From positions 4,138 through 68,137 of the forward strand of contig DATKOR010000033.1 in the NCBI GenBank assembly GCA_035524495.1: a stretch of 64,000 nt of DNA, in the 5' to 3' direction. This DNA is from CAIKZZ01 sp035524495. GTDB lineage: Bacteria; Pseudomonadota; Gammaproteobacteria; Steroidobacterales; Steroidobacteraceae. The stretch's first letter is position 1, and each line of letters starts with the position of its first letter. The notes below the pieces were generated by a model. The model searched no databases. It had not been told where the DNA came from and saw nothing but the letters and a program-made list of their open reading frames with translations. The position numbers were made by a program, and so were the translations under genes. Shown in pieces: positions 24,431 to 32,375 of the stretch.

Positions 24431-24446
24431 GTACTGCGGTCAGTAC
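24431..24446. promoter_or_regulatory. Perfect palindrome upstream of hemN
   Basis: GTACTG-CGGT-CAGTAC is a perfect 6+6 inverted repeat in the AT-richer 104-base gap before hemN. Another GTAC-containing half (GAGTACC) follows at 24462-24468. It could be an operator for a repressor or activator of hemN, or a weak hairpin that ends the YceI transcript. No run of T follows, which favours an operator. No FNR/Dnr box (TTGAT-N4-ATCAA) is visible. Confidence 0.4.
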
Positions 24447-24500
24447 GGTTGGTAGTTTTCCGAGTACCGGGTCCCGTTACACGCTGGTTAGCATTCCCCA

Positions 24501-25913
24501 ATGACCTCCGGGGCGCCCCGCAACGAGACGATCTTCGACGCCGACCTCGTGCGTCGCTACGACCGGCCGGGGCCGCGCTACACCTCCTACCCGACGGCGG
24601 TGCAGTTCCACACGGGCTTCGGTGCCGCCGACTACGAGGCGGCGGCGCGGGCCAGCAACCAGGGGACGCCGAAGCCGCTGTCGATCTACGTGCACGTGCC
24701 CTTCTGCGAGAGCCCGTGCTTCTACTGCGGCTGCAACAAGGTGATCACGCGCGACCACGGGCGCGCGCGGCCCTACCTCGAGCACCTCTACCGCGAGATC
24801 GAGCGCCAGAGCGCGCTGTTCGACCGTTCGCGGCGCGTCGACCAGCTGCATCTCGGCGGCGGCACGCCGACGTTCCTGTCGGACGCGGAGCTCGCCGAGC
24901 TCCTCGCGAAGATCGGCGAGCACTTCACGCTGCGCACCGACCCCGACCGCGAATACTCGATCGAGATCGACCCGCGGACGGTGTCGGTCACGCGGCTCGA
25001 CGAGCTGAAGCGCCTCGGCTTCAACCGGATCAGCCTCGGAGTCCAGGACTTCGACGCCGACGTGCAGGCGGCGGTCAACCGGATCCAGTCGCGCGAGGAC
25101 ACGCTCGCGCTCATCACGCGCGCGCGCGAGCTCGGCATCGAGTCGGTCAGCATCGACCTCATCTACGGCCTGCCGCGCCAGTCGCGCGGGAGCTTCGCGC
25201 GCACGCTCGAGACGGTGATCGCGGCGCGGCCGGACCGGATCGCGGCCTACAGCTACGCGCACCTGCCGCACCTGTTCAAGCCGCAGCGCCAGATCAAGGT
25301 CGCCGACCTCATCACGCCGGCCGAGAAGCTCGGGCTCCTCGGGCTCACGGTCGAGACGCTGACCCAGGCCGGCTACGTCTACATCGGCATGGACCACTTC
25401 GCGCTCCCGACCGACGAGCTCGTGCGGGCGCAGGGCGACGGCACGCTGCAGCGCAACTTCCAGGGCTATTCGACGCGCGCCGAATGCGACCTCGTCGCGC
25501 TCGGCGTGAGCTCGATCTCGAAGGTCGGGGACACCTACGCGCAGAACTCGAAGACGCTGCCCGAGTACTACCGGCGCATCAACGAGGGTGGCCTCGCGAT
25601 AGAGCGCGGCGTCGCGCTCGATGCGGAGGACCGGCTGCGCCGCGACGTGATCCAGCAGCTGATGTGCGCGACGCGGCTCGAGTTCGCGCCGATCGAGGCG
25701 CGCCACGGGATCCGCTTCGAGGAGCACTTCGCCGACGAGCTCAAGCGCCTCGAGCCGCTCGCGGCCGACGGGCTCGTCGAGCGCGAGGGACGTGCGCTTC
25801 GGATCCTGCCGCGCGGGCGGCTGCTGATGCGCAACGTCGCAATGGTGTTCGACGCGCACCTGCCGAAGGTCGCGCCGGTCGCCGACCAGCCGCGCTTCTC
25901 GCGCGCGGTCTGA
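24501..25913 (+). CDS. hemN: Oxygen-independent coproporphyrinogen III dehydrogenase
   Basis: A 470-residue radical-SAM enzyme. The 4Fe-4S cluster cysteines are C69, C73 and C76 (VPFCESPCFYC), with an adjacent C78 as in HemN proper. The SAM-binding LHLGGGTPTFLS and LGVQDFDADVQAAVNR blocks are present, as is the HemN C-terminal domain from about residue 370. The full length and the N-terminal RYTSYPTAVQF region separate it from the HemW relatives. It makes protoporphyrinogen without oxygen, pointing to microaerobic or anaerobic growth. ATG at 24501. Confidence 0.95.
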   Translation: MTSGAPRNETIFDADLVRRYDRPGPRYTSYPTAVQFHTGFGAADYEAAARASNQGTPKPLSIYVHVPFCESPCFYCGCNKVITRDHGRARPYLEHLYREIERQSALFDRSRRVDQLHLGGGTPTFLSDAELAELLAKIGEHFTLRTDPDREYSIEIDPRTVSVTRLDELKRLGFNRISLGVQDFDADVQAAVNRIQSREDTLALITRARELGIESVSIDLIYGLPRQSRGSFARTLETVIAARPDRIAAYSYAHLPHLFKPQRQIKVADLITPAEKLGLLGLTVETLTQAGYVYIGMDHFALPTDELVRAQGDGTLQRNFQGYSTRAECDLVALGVSSISKVGDTYAQNSKTLPEYYRRINEGGLAIERGVALDAEDRLRRDVIQQLMCATRLEFAPIEARHGIRFEEHFADELKRLEPLAADGLVEREGRALRILPRGRLLMRNVAMVFDAHLPKVAPVADQPRFSRAV

Positions 25914-25916
25914 AGC

Positions 25917-26633
25917 TCACTCCGGCGGCGGCCCGACGAGCAGTTGCGTGCCTTCGGGCGCGATGACCATCAGGTGCGTGTCGGGGTCGAGCGAGCGCGG
26001 GAGCGTGAGCTCGGGCTGGACCCCGATCTCGGTCAGCCGCTCGCGCAGCAGCGCCCCGTCCTCGACGCTGAACACGAGCGTCGGCCGCGACAGCTCGCGC
26101 GTCAGGTACAGACCGACGTCGAGCGTGTCGCTGGTGAGCGACAGGTGCGGCCACGGATCGTTGCTCTCGGCCGCCGTCACGAAGCCGAGCCGCTCCCAGT
26201 AGTTTCGCGCCTCGCCGAGATCCGCGACCGGGATCGCGAGCTCCTCGAACCAGCCGAGCCGGGAGGCCATCGCATGCTCGGGCGGCGAGAACGTGCGCGC
26301 CTCGACGAGGCGCATCTGCTGGCGGTCCGGCGTCGTGAAGAGCGCCTCGTTGAACGTGTCGTCGCCGACCCGCAGGCTGTCGAACTCGAGGCCTTCGGCC
26401 TCGAGGTTCGCGAGCTGGCGCGCGAGGTCGGGCAGCACGTAGGTGATGAGCGGCGCCGTGACGCCGCCCTCGTCGTGCAGGCCGATCACGATGCGCCCGT
26501 CCGTGACCACCGAGTAGCGGTGCGACCAGGCCTCGCCGACCTGCAGCGACGTGAACCCGAGGCGCTGGTAGAACTGCCAGGACTCGAGGATCCGCGGCGC
26601 CGGGAGCGACAATTCCAGGAAACGGCCAAGCAT
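25917..26633 (-). CDS. Two-module VOC family protein
   Basis: A 238-residue protein with two VOC modules: FLELSLPAPRILESWQFYQRLGF to about residue 115 and WFEELAIPVADLGEARNYWERLGF to the end, closing with LMVIAPEGTQLLVG. The usual metal His positions are not conserved at the module starts (ELSLPA, ELAIPV), so it is probably not a classic glyoxalase. The stop faces hemN's stop three bases away. It begins about ten bases after the MFS stop and is likely cotranscribed with it. Confidence 0.75.
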   Translation of the reverse strand: MLGRFLELSLPAPRILESWQFYQRLGFTSLQVGEAWSHRYSVVTDGRIVIGLHDEGGVTAPLITYVLPDLARQLANLEAEGLEFDSLRVGDDTFNEALFTTPDRQQMRLVEARTFSPPEHAMASRLGWFEELAIPVADLGEARNYWERLGFVTAAESNDPWPHLSLTSDTLDVGLYLTRELSRPTLVFSVEDGALLRERLTEIGVQPELTLPRSLDPDTHLMVIAPEGTQLLVGPPPE

Positions 26634-26644
26634 GGCCCCGCAGT

Positions 26645-27847
26645 CTAGCCCGGCCCGGCCGCGGGCGTCTCTGCGGCGCTCTGCCGAGTGAGACGCAGTA
26701 CCGCCAGGGCGATCACCGCGGTCGCCGCGACGAAGGCCGTGACCGGCAGCGGGGTCGCGATCGAGGTCGTCGCCATCGACTGCACCGCCAGCGCACCGAA
26801 GAACTGCTGCCCGAAGCCGAGCACGCCGGAGGCGGCTCCGGCGCTCCCGGGCGCGAGCGCCACCGCGCTCGCGGTCAGGTTCGGGAGCGCGAGTCCCTGG
26901 CCGAAGCCGATGATCGCCCACGGCGCGAACAGCCAGAACGGGTGCCACAGGCCCGCGAGCGCGAGCACCCAGCCGAGCACGGCGGCGAGCGCCTGCAGCC
27001 AGATGCCCGCCTCGAGCAGCCGCTGCATGCCGAAGCGGTGCGTGTAGCGGGCAACGGCCCAGTTGCCGAGGAAGTAACCGCCCGAGATGCACAGGTACCA
27101 GAGGCCGTATTCCCTGGCGCTGCGCCCGAGCGCGTTGAAGATGTACGGGACGAGCGCCACGAACACGAGGAACACCGTGAAGATCACCGCGCACTGGAAC
27201 GCGTGGCCGAGGAACGCGGGCGTGCGCAGCAGCGCCCCGGTCGCGGCCAGTATCTGGCGCGGATCGCGTTCCTCGCCGCCGCGGCGGGTCTCGGGGAGGT
27301 AGCGGAAGGTCAGCGGCAGGATCACGAGGCCCGCGGCGAGCAGCAGCGCAAACACCGCGCGCCAGCCGAGCGCCTCGCCGAGCAGCGCGCCGCACGCCGG
27401 CGCGATCGCGTTCGCGGTCACCATGACCATCGTCAGCGTCGCGAGCCGGTGCGCCATCCGGTCGCGCTCGTAGAGGTCGCCGAGCGCGGCGCGCGCGATG
27501 GTCACGCCCGCCGCCGTGCCGAACGCGGTCACGACGCGGCCGAGCGTCAGCCACCCGATCGAGGGCGCCGCGAGCGAGAGCAGGCAGCCGCCGAGGTAGA
27601 TCGCGAGGCCCGCGAGGATCACCGGCCTGCGACCGTAGTGGTCGGACAGCGGCCCGTAGGCGTAGAGGCCGATCGCGTAGGCGATCAGCGGGGCGCTGAC
27701 GGTGGTGCTCGCGGCCGCGACGCTGACGCCGAACGCGGCGCGCGTCATCGGCATCACCGGCATGTAGATCGCGAGGGCGACCGGGCCGGTCGCGGTGATC
27801 GCCGCGAGCAGCCCGATCAGCGCGCGCTCCGAGAGCGCGCGCGGCAT
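26645..27847 (-). CDS. MFS transporter, Bcr/CflA-like
   Basis: A 400-residue twelve-span MFS protein of the drug-resistance Bcr/CflA type. GPLSDHYGRRPVILAGLAIYLGG is the span 2-3 loop motif, and LGDLYERDRMAHRLATLTMVM follows. Substrates may be antibiotics or metabolites. Its ATG overlaps the stop of the downstream-coded succinate-semialdehyde dehydrogenase gene by one base, so it belongs to the minus-strand run. Confidence 0.85.
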   Translation of the reverse strand: MPRALSERALIGLLAAITATGPVALAIYMPVMPMTRAAFGVSVAAASTTVSAPLIAYAIGLYAYGPLSDHYGRRPVILAGLAIYLGGCLLSLAAPSIGWLTLGRVVTAFGTAAGVTIARAALGDLYERDRMAHRLATLTMVMVTANAIAPACGALLGEALGWRAVFALLLAAGLVILPLTFRYLPETRRGGEERDPRQILAATGALLRTPAFLGHAFQCAVIFTVFLVFVALVPYIFNALGRSAREYGLWYLCISGGYFLGNWAVARYTHRFGMQRLLEAGIWLQALAAVLGWVLALAGLWHPFWLFAPWAIIGFGQGLALPNLTASAVALAPGSAGAASGVLGFGQQFFGALAVQSMATTSIATPLPVTAFVAATAVIALAVLRLTRQSAAETPAAGPG

Positions 27848-29316
27848 CAGGACATCACGCCGCCCAGGCAGAGGTACTTGAGCTCGGTGAAGTCGAGGAT
27901 GCCGTACTTCGAGCCCTCGCGGCCGGTGCCGGACTCCTTCCAGCCGCCGAACGGCGCTTCCTCGGTCGAGATGATGCCGGTGTTGAGGCCGACGATGCCG
28001 TACTCGAGCCCCTCGGCGACGCGCCAGGCGCGCGCGATGTCGCGCGTGTAGAAGTAGGCGGCGAGCCCGAACTCGGTGTCGTTCGCCATCCTGAGCGCAT
28101 CGGCCTCGGTCGCGAACCGGAATACCGGCGCGACCGGCCCGAAGGTCTCCTCGCGCGCGACCTTCATCGCGGGCGTCACGTTCGTCAGGATCGTCGGCTG
28201 GAAGAACGTCCGGCCGAGCGCGTGGCGCTTGCCGCCGAGCACGAGCTTCGCGCCCTTCTCGAGCGCGTCGGCGATGTGCTCCTCGACCTTGAGCACCGCG
28301 TTGTCGTCAATGAGCGGCCCCTGCTCGGTCGGCCCCGCGAGCCCGTCGCCGACGCGCAGCTTCCCGGTCGCCTCGATGAGCCTCGAGACGAACGCGTCGT
28401 AGATGCCCGCCTGCACCAGCAGGCGGTTCGCGCACACGCAGGTCTGGCCGGTGTTGCGGTACTTCGAGGCGATCGCGCCCGCGACCGCGGCGTCGAGGTC
28501 GGCGTCGTCGAAGACGATGAACGGGGCGTTGCCGCCGAGCTCGAGCGACACCTTCTTGACGGTCCCGGCGCACTGCTGCATGAGCAGCTTGCCGATCGCG
28601 GTCGAGCCCGTGAACGTGATCTTGGCGACGAGCGGGTTGGAGGTCAGCTCGCCGCCGATCGCCGAGGCCTTGCCGGTCACGACGTTGAAGACCCCGGGCG
28701 GGACGCCGGCGCGCGCCGCGAGCTCGGCCTGCGCGAGCGCCGAGAACGGCGTCGACTCGGCGGGCTTGATGACGATCGTGCAGCCGGCCGCGAGCGCGGC
28801 GCCGGCCTTGCGCGTGATCATCGCCGCCGGGAAGTTCCACGGCGTGATCGCGCCGACGACGCCGATGGGCTGGCGCAGCGCGAACAGGCGCTTGTCGGGC
28901 TGCGCCGACGGGATCAGGTCGCCGTACACGCGCCGGCCCTCCTCGGCGAACCACTCGTAGAACGAGGCCGCGTAGCCGACCTCGCCCTTGGCCTCGGCGA
29001 GCGGCTTGCCCTGCTCGGCGGTCATGAGCCGGCCGAGGTCCTCGGTGTTCGCGACCATGAGGTCGGCGAACTTGCGCAGGATCCGGCCGCGTTCCTTGGC
29101 GGGCTTCGCGGCCCACGCCGGGAAGGCCTGCTTCGCGGCCTCGATCGCGCGGCGCGTCTCGCTGGCGCCGCACTTCGGCACGGTCCCGAGCAGCGCGCCG
29201 GTCGCCTTGTTGCGCACCTCGGTCTTCAGGTGATCGTCGGCGTCGATCCACTTTCCGTCGACGTAGTTCTGCTCGCGCAGCAGCGCGGGATCGGACAGCG
29301 TGAATGAGGTCGTCAT
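27847..29316 (-). CDS. gabD: NAD(P)-dependent succinate-semialdehyde dehydrogenase
   Basis: A 489-residue aldehyde dehydrogenase. Cofactor-binding TPWNFPAAMITRKAGAALAAGCTIVIKPAESTPFSA, the catalytic Glu in VSLELGGNAPFIVFDDADLD and the catalytic Cys in YRNTGQTCVCANRLLVQAG are all present, with the succinate-semialdehyde-type C-terminus GIISTEEAPFGGWKESGTGREGSKYGI. It oxidises succinate semialdehyde from GABA or 4-hydroxyphenylacetate routes to succinate. I chose the ATG at 29316. The neighbouring dienelactone hydrolase and homogentisate genes suggest aromatic or GABA catabolism. Confidence 0.9.
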   Translation of the reverse strand: MTTSFTLSDPALLREQNYVDGKWIDADDHLKTEVRNKATGALLGTVPKCGASETRRAIEAAKQAFPAWAAKPAKERGRILRKFADLMVANTEDLGRLMTAEQGKPLAEAKGEVGYAASFYEWFAEEGRRVYGDLIPSAQPDKRLFALRQPIGVVGAITPWNFPAAMITRKAGAALAAGCTIVIKPAESTPFSALAQAELAARAGVPPGVFNVVTGKASAIGGELTSNPLVAKITFTGSTAIGKLLMQQCAGTVKKVSLELGGNAPFIVFDDADLDAAVAGAIASKYRNTGQTCVCANRLLVQAGIYDAFVSRLIEATGKLRVGDGLAGPTEQGPLIDDNAVLKVEEHIADALEKGAKLVLGGKRHALGRTFFQPTILTNVTPAMKVAREETFGPVAPVFRFATEADALRMANDTEFGLAAYFYTRDIARAWRVAEGLEYGIVGLNTGIISTEEAPFGGWKESGTGREGSKYGILDFTELKYLCLGGVMS

Positions 29317-29345
29317 GATGGTCTCGTATGGGACACGCCGGCCGT

Positions 29346-30011
29346 TCAGCCGACGTGGCGGTGGAGGAAATCGAGGGAGCGCTCGAGCGCGAGCTTCGCG
29401 CTCGGCGCGTCGAAGGAGGCGCGTTCGGTGCAGTTGAAGCCGTGCCCGGCCGGGTAGAGGTAGTAGTGGCCGAGCGGGTAGGCCTTCTTGACCTGCTCGA
29501 CGTCGCTCAGCGGGACGTGCTGGTCGCGCTCGCCGAAGTGGAACATCACCGGGCACTTCGGCGTCCTATCGAGCACCTTCGGCAGCCCGCCGCCGTAGTA
29601 GGCGACGCCCGCGGCGAGCGACAGGTGGCAGGCGGCGACGTAGGTGAGCGTCCCGCCCCAGCAGTAGCCGATCATGGCCACCTTGCCGGCCGCGGCGGCC
29701 GCGTCGATCGCGGCCTTGAGATCGAGGAGCGTCTGCTCGGTCTTGACCGCATCGCGCAGCGCCCGGCCGCGCGCGACGTCCGAGTAGGGAACGTCCGCGC
29801 CGCGCTCGACGCGGTCGAAGAGCGCCGGCGCGACCGCGAGGTACCCGGCCGCCGCGTACTCGGTCGCGACCGCCCGGATGTGGCGGTTGAGGCCGAAGAT
29901 CTCCTGGACGATCACGACGCCGCCGCGCGGCTTCCCGGCCGGCGCCACGCGGCAAGCCGCGAGTCGATGGCCGTCGGCGGCCTTGAGCTCGATGTGCGTC
30001 TCGGTGGTCAT
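29346..30011 (-). CDS. Dienelactone hydrolase family protein
   Basis: A 221-residue alpha/beta hydrolase of the dienelactone hydrolase family. The nucleophile is in GYCWGG (Cys, as in DLH rather than Ser), the acid in FGERDQHVPLSD and the His in YPAGHGFNC. DLH opens lactone intermediates of chlorocatechol or modified ortho-cleavage pathways. Many relatives have unrelated substrates, and no catechol genes are visible here. The ATG at 30011 lies 66 bases after the previous gene's stop. Confidence 0.85.
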   Translation of the reverse strand: MTTETHIELKAADGHRLAACRVAPAGKPRGGVVIVQEIFGLNRHIRAVATEYAAAGYLAVAPALFDRVERGADVPYSDVARGRALRDAVKTEQTLLDLKAAIDAAAAAGKVAMIGYCWGGTLTYVAACHLSLAAGVAYYGGGLPKVLDRTPKCPVMFHFGERDQHVPLSDVEQVKKAYPLGHYYLYPAGHGFNCTERASFDAPSAKLALERSLDFLHRHVG

Positions 30012-30077
30012 GCGGGGGTCTGGTGTGGCGGAACCCCTATTCTGCGCGAGGCGCCCGGTTCGCACCACTTCGGGGCC

Positions 30078-31067
30078 TCAGCGCCAGGGCTTGACGACCC
30101 GCTGCTCGATCGCGCCGAAGATGCTGCGCCCCTCGCGGTCGCGCATCTCGATCCGCACCGTGTCGCCGAAGCGCAGGAACGGCGTGCGCGGCGCGCCCGA
30201 CTCGATCTGCTCGAGCGAGCGGCGCTCGGCGATGCAGGCCGAGCCCTTCGAGCGGTCGTAGTTCGAGACCGTGCCGGAGCCGACGATCGTCCCGGCCTCG
30301 AGGTTGCGGGTCTTGGCGCAGTGCGCGATCAGCGCGTGGAAGTCGAAGGTCATGTCGACGCCGGCGTCGGGCGCGCCGAAAGGCTTGCCGTTGATGGCGG
30401 TGACGAGCGGCAGGTGGAGCTTGCCGCCCGCCCACGCCTCGCCGAGCTCGTCCGGCGTCACCGCCACCGGCGAGAACGCGGTCGCGGGTTTTGACTGGTA
30501 GAAGCCAAAACCCTTGCCGAGCTCGGCCGGGATCAGGTTCCTGAGGCTCCAGTCGTTGACCAGCATCACGAGGCGGATGTCGCCGCGCGCCGCGACCTCC
30601 GCGGGCGTCGAGCCCATCGGCACGTCGCCGACGACGACCGCGACCTCGGCCTCGAGGTCGATGCCGAAGTCCTCGCTCGCGAACGGCGCCTCGTCGCACG
30701 GCCCGAGGAAGTCGTCCGAGCCGCCCTGGTAGACGAGCGGGTCCGTCCAGAACGACGCCGGCATCTCGGCACCGCGCGCCTTGCGCACGAGCTCGACGTG
30801 ATTCACGTAGGCCGAGCCGTCCACCCACTGGTAGGCGCGCGGCAGGGGCGCGGCGCACTCGCGCGGATCGAAGGGCGTCGCCTCCTTGGCCTGGTGCGCC
30901 TCGAGCGCCGCCGCGAGGTCGCGCAGCCGCGGCGCGAGGCGCGCCCAGTCATCGAGCGCGTCCTGCAGCGTCGTCGCGATGCCGCCGGCGGCCGCGCAGA
31001 GCTTGAGGCTGGCATCGACGACGACCAGGCGGCCGTCGCGCCCGCCCTTCAGGCTCGCAAGCTTCAT
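30078..31067 (-). CDS. Fumarylacetoacetate hydrolase family protein
   Basis: A 329-residue protein of the fumarylacetoacetase (FAH) family, closest to the bacterial fumarylacetoacetase seen next to hmgA. Metal-ligand acids occur in FGIDLEAEVAVVVGDVPMG, and VNDWSLRNLIPAELGKGFGFYQSKPATAFSPVAVTPDELGEAW is a family signature. It splits fumarylacetoacetate to fumarate and acetoacetate, the last step of tyrosine degradation. The ATG at 31067 overlaps the hmgA stop by four bases, so hmgA and this gene form an operon. Confidence 0.88.
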   Translation of the reverse strand: MKLASLKGGRDGRLVVVDASLKLCAAAGGIATTLQDALDDWARLAPRLRDLAAALEAHQAKEATPFDPRECAAPLPRAYQWVDGSAYVNHVELVRKARGAEMPASFWTDPLVYQGGSDDFLGPCDEAPFASEDFGIDLEAEVAVVVGDVPMGSTPAEVAARGDIRLVMLVNDWSLRNLIPAELGKGFGFYQSKPATAFSPVAVTPDELGEAWAGGKLHLPLVTAINGKPFGAPDAGVDMTFDFHALIAHCAKTRNLEAGTIVGSGTVSNYDRSKGSACIAERRSLEQIESGAPRTPFLRFGDTVRIEMRDREGRSIFGAIEQRVVKPWR

Positions 31068-32215
31068 GCGCCGCGCCAGCTGTCGAGGTAGCCCTGCCAC
31101 TCGACCGAGGCCGCGGCGGCGCCGAGCTCGAGCGCGTCGCGCGCGTCGACCATGACCGCGTACTCGTCGGTGCCGGGCTTGTCCTGCTTCAGCATCCGCG
31201 TCAGCGCCTTCGGGTGCGGACCGTGCGTGAAGCCGGACGGGTGGAACGACAGCATCCCGGGGTGGATGTTGTCGCGCGAGAAGAAGTCGCCGGCGTGATA
31301 GAAGATGACCTCGTCGTAGTCGTCGTTGTTGTGGAAGAACGGGACCTTGAGCGCCCCGGGGTCGGTCTCGAAGGGCCGCGGCACGAAGGTGCAGACGACG
31401 AAGCGGTCGGCGACGAACGTCGAGTGCGCCGACGGCGGCAGGTGGTAGCGGTGGCTCATCAGCGGCCGCAGGTCCTTGACGTTGATCCGGCACACCGCCA
31501 GGTCCCCGTGCCAGCCGACCGCATCGAGCGGGTTCCACGGAAAGCGCGCGATCGAGATCTGCTGGCGGCGCTTGATCCGCACCGACCACTCGCGGCTCCC
31601 GGTCGGCGCGCCCGGCGGGCCCTCATCCTGCTGCGCGAGGAACGCCTCGTCCACGGCCGGCACGTCGAGGAGCGCCGGGTCGAAGATCGCATGCGGTCCG
31701 ACGAGGCCCTTCTCCGGCAGCCGGTAGGCGCCGTTCGTCGCCTCGACGAGGAGCGCGGCGACGGGCGCTCCGCACTCGAGCCGCCACATCGTGCCGCGCG
31801 GCAGCACCACGTAGTCGCCGGCGGCGAGCGCGAGGTGGCCGAAGTCGCAGTAGAGCTCGGCGCGCCCGGCGTGCACGAAGAGGAGCTCGTCGCCGTCGGC
31901 GTTGCGGACGAGGTGGTCCATCGCGGTCGCGAGCCTCAGCCAGCGGATCCGGCAATGCGCGTTCTCGAGGAGCGGCGCCGACTCCCACGGCGAGAACATC
32001 GGCGCGGTCAGGAGCGCGAGGTCGAAGGCATGCGGGCGCAACGGCCCCTCGAAGCTCGACCAGCCGGTCGGGGGGTGGCGGTGGTGGAAGAACGCCGCCG
32101 GGCCGAAGAAGCCCTCCTTGCCCATCTCGCGCTCGTAGGTCCCGGCCGGCAGGTCGGCGTGCGCCTGGCGGCTCGCGGTGCCCGCGACGCGCGGATATTC
32201 GATGTAGCGCTTCAT
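31064..32215 (-). CDS. hmgA: Homogentisate 1,2-dioxygenase
   Basis: A 383-residue homogentisate dioxygenase. The cupin-like iron site is visible in DEVIFYHAGDFFSRDNIHPGMLSFHPSGFTHGPHPKA (His and Glu ligands), and WHGDLAVCRINVKDLRPLMSHRYHLPPSAHSTF precedes it. It opens the homogentisate ring to maleylacetoacetate. GAGGGGG stands close before the ATG. A promoter and palindromic operator lie 25-53 bases upstream. No maleylacetoacetate isomerase gene is in the operon. Confidence 0.92.
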   Translation of the reverse strand: MKRYIEYPRVAGTASRQAHADLPAGTYEREMGKEGFFGPAAFFHHRHPPTGWSSFEGPLRPHAFDLALLTAPMFSPWESAPLLENAHCRIRWLRLATAMDHLVRNADGDELLFVHAGRAELYCDFGHLALAAGDYVVLPRGTMWRLECGAPVAALLVEATNGAYRLPEKGLVGPHAIFDPALLDVPAVDEAFLAQQDEGPPGAPTGSREWSVRIKRRQQISIARFPWNPLDAVGWHGDLAVCRINVKDLRPLMSHRYHLPPSAHSTFVADRFVVCTFVPRPFETDPGALKVPFFHNNDDYDEVIFYHAGDFFSRDNIHPGMLSFHPSGFTHGPHPKALTRMLKQDKPGTDEYAVMVDARDALELGAAAASVEWQGYLDSWRGA

Positions 32216-32239
32216 GTGTCCCCCTCGGAGCCAGCGGGC

Positions 32240-32268
32240 AATTTAGTTGCAGTTGAAACTAATGGCAA
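32240..32268 (-). promoter_or_regulatory. hmgA promoter with operator in the spacer
   Basis: On the minus strand TTGCCA (32268-32263, 5 of 6 consensus) and TAAATT (32245-32240) are separated by 17 bases. A perfect 6+6 inverted repeat TTAGTT-N8-AACTAA (32243-32262 on the plus strand) fills the spacer between them. Binding there would block RNA polymerase, so a repressor, possibly of MarR or GntR type, is expected (inference). Confidence 0.7.
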
Positions 32269-32375
32269 GCGGGGCCGGGGCCGACGAACCGCAGCGCCAT
32301 CGTGGTCGCCCCGGAGGCCCGGTGCCGGCGGCGGGCTGGCATAATCGGCGCCCGCCAGCGCGAGGAGCACCCCCC

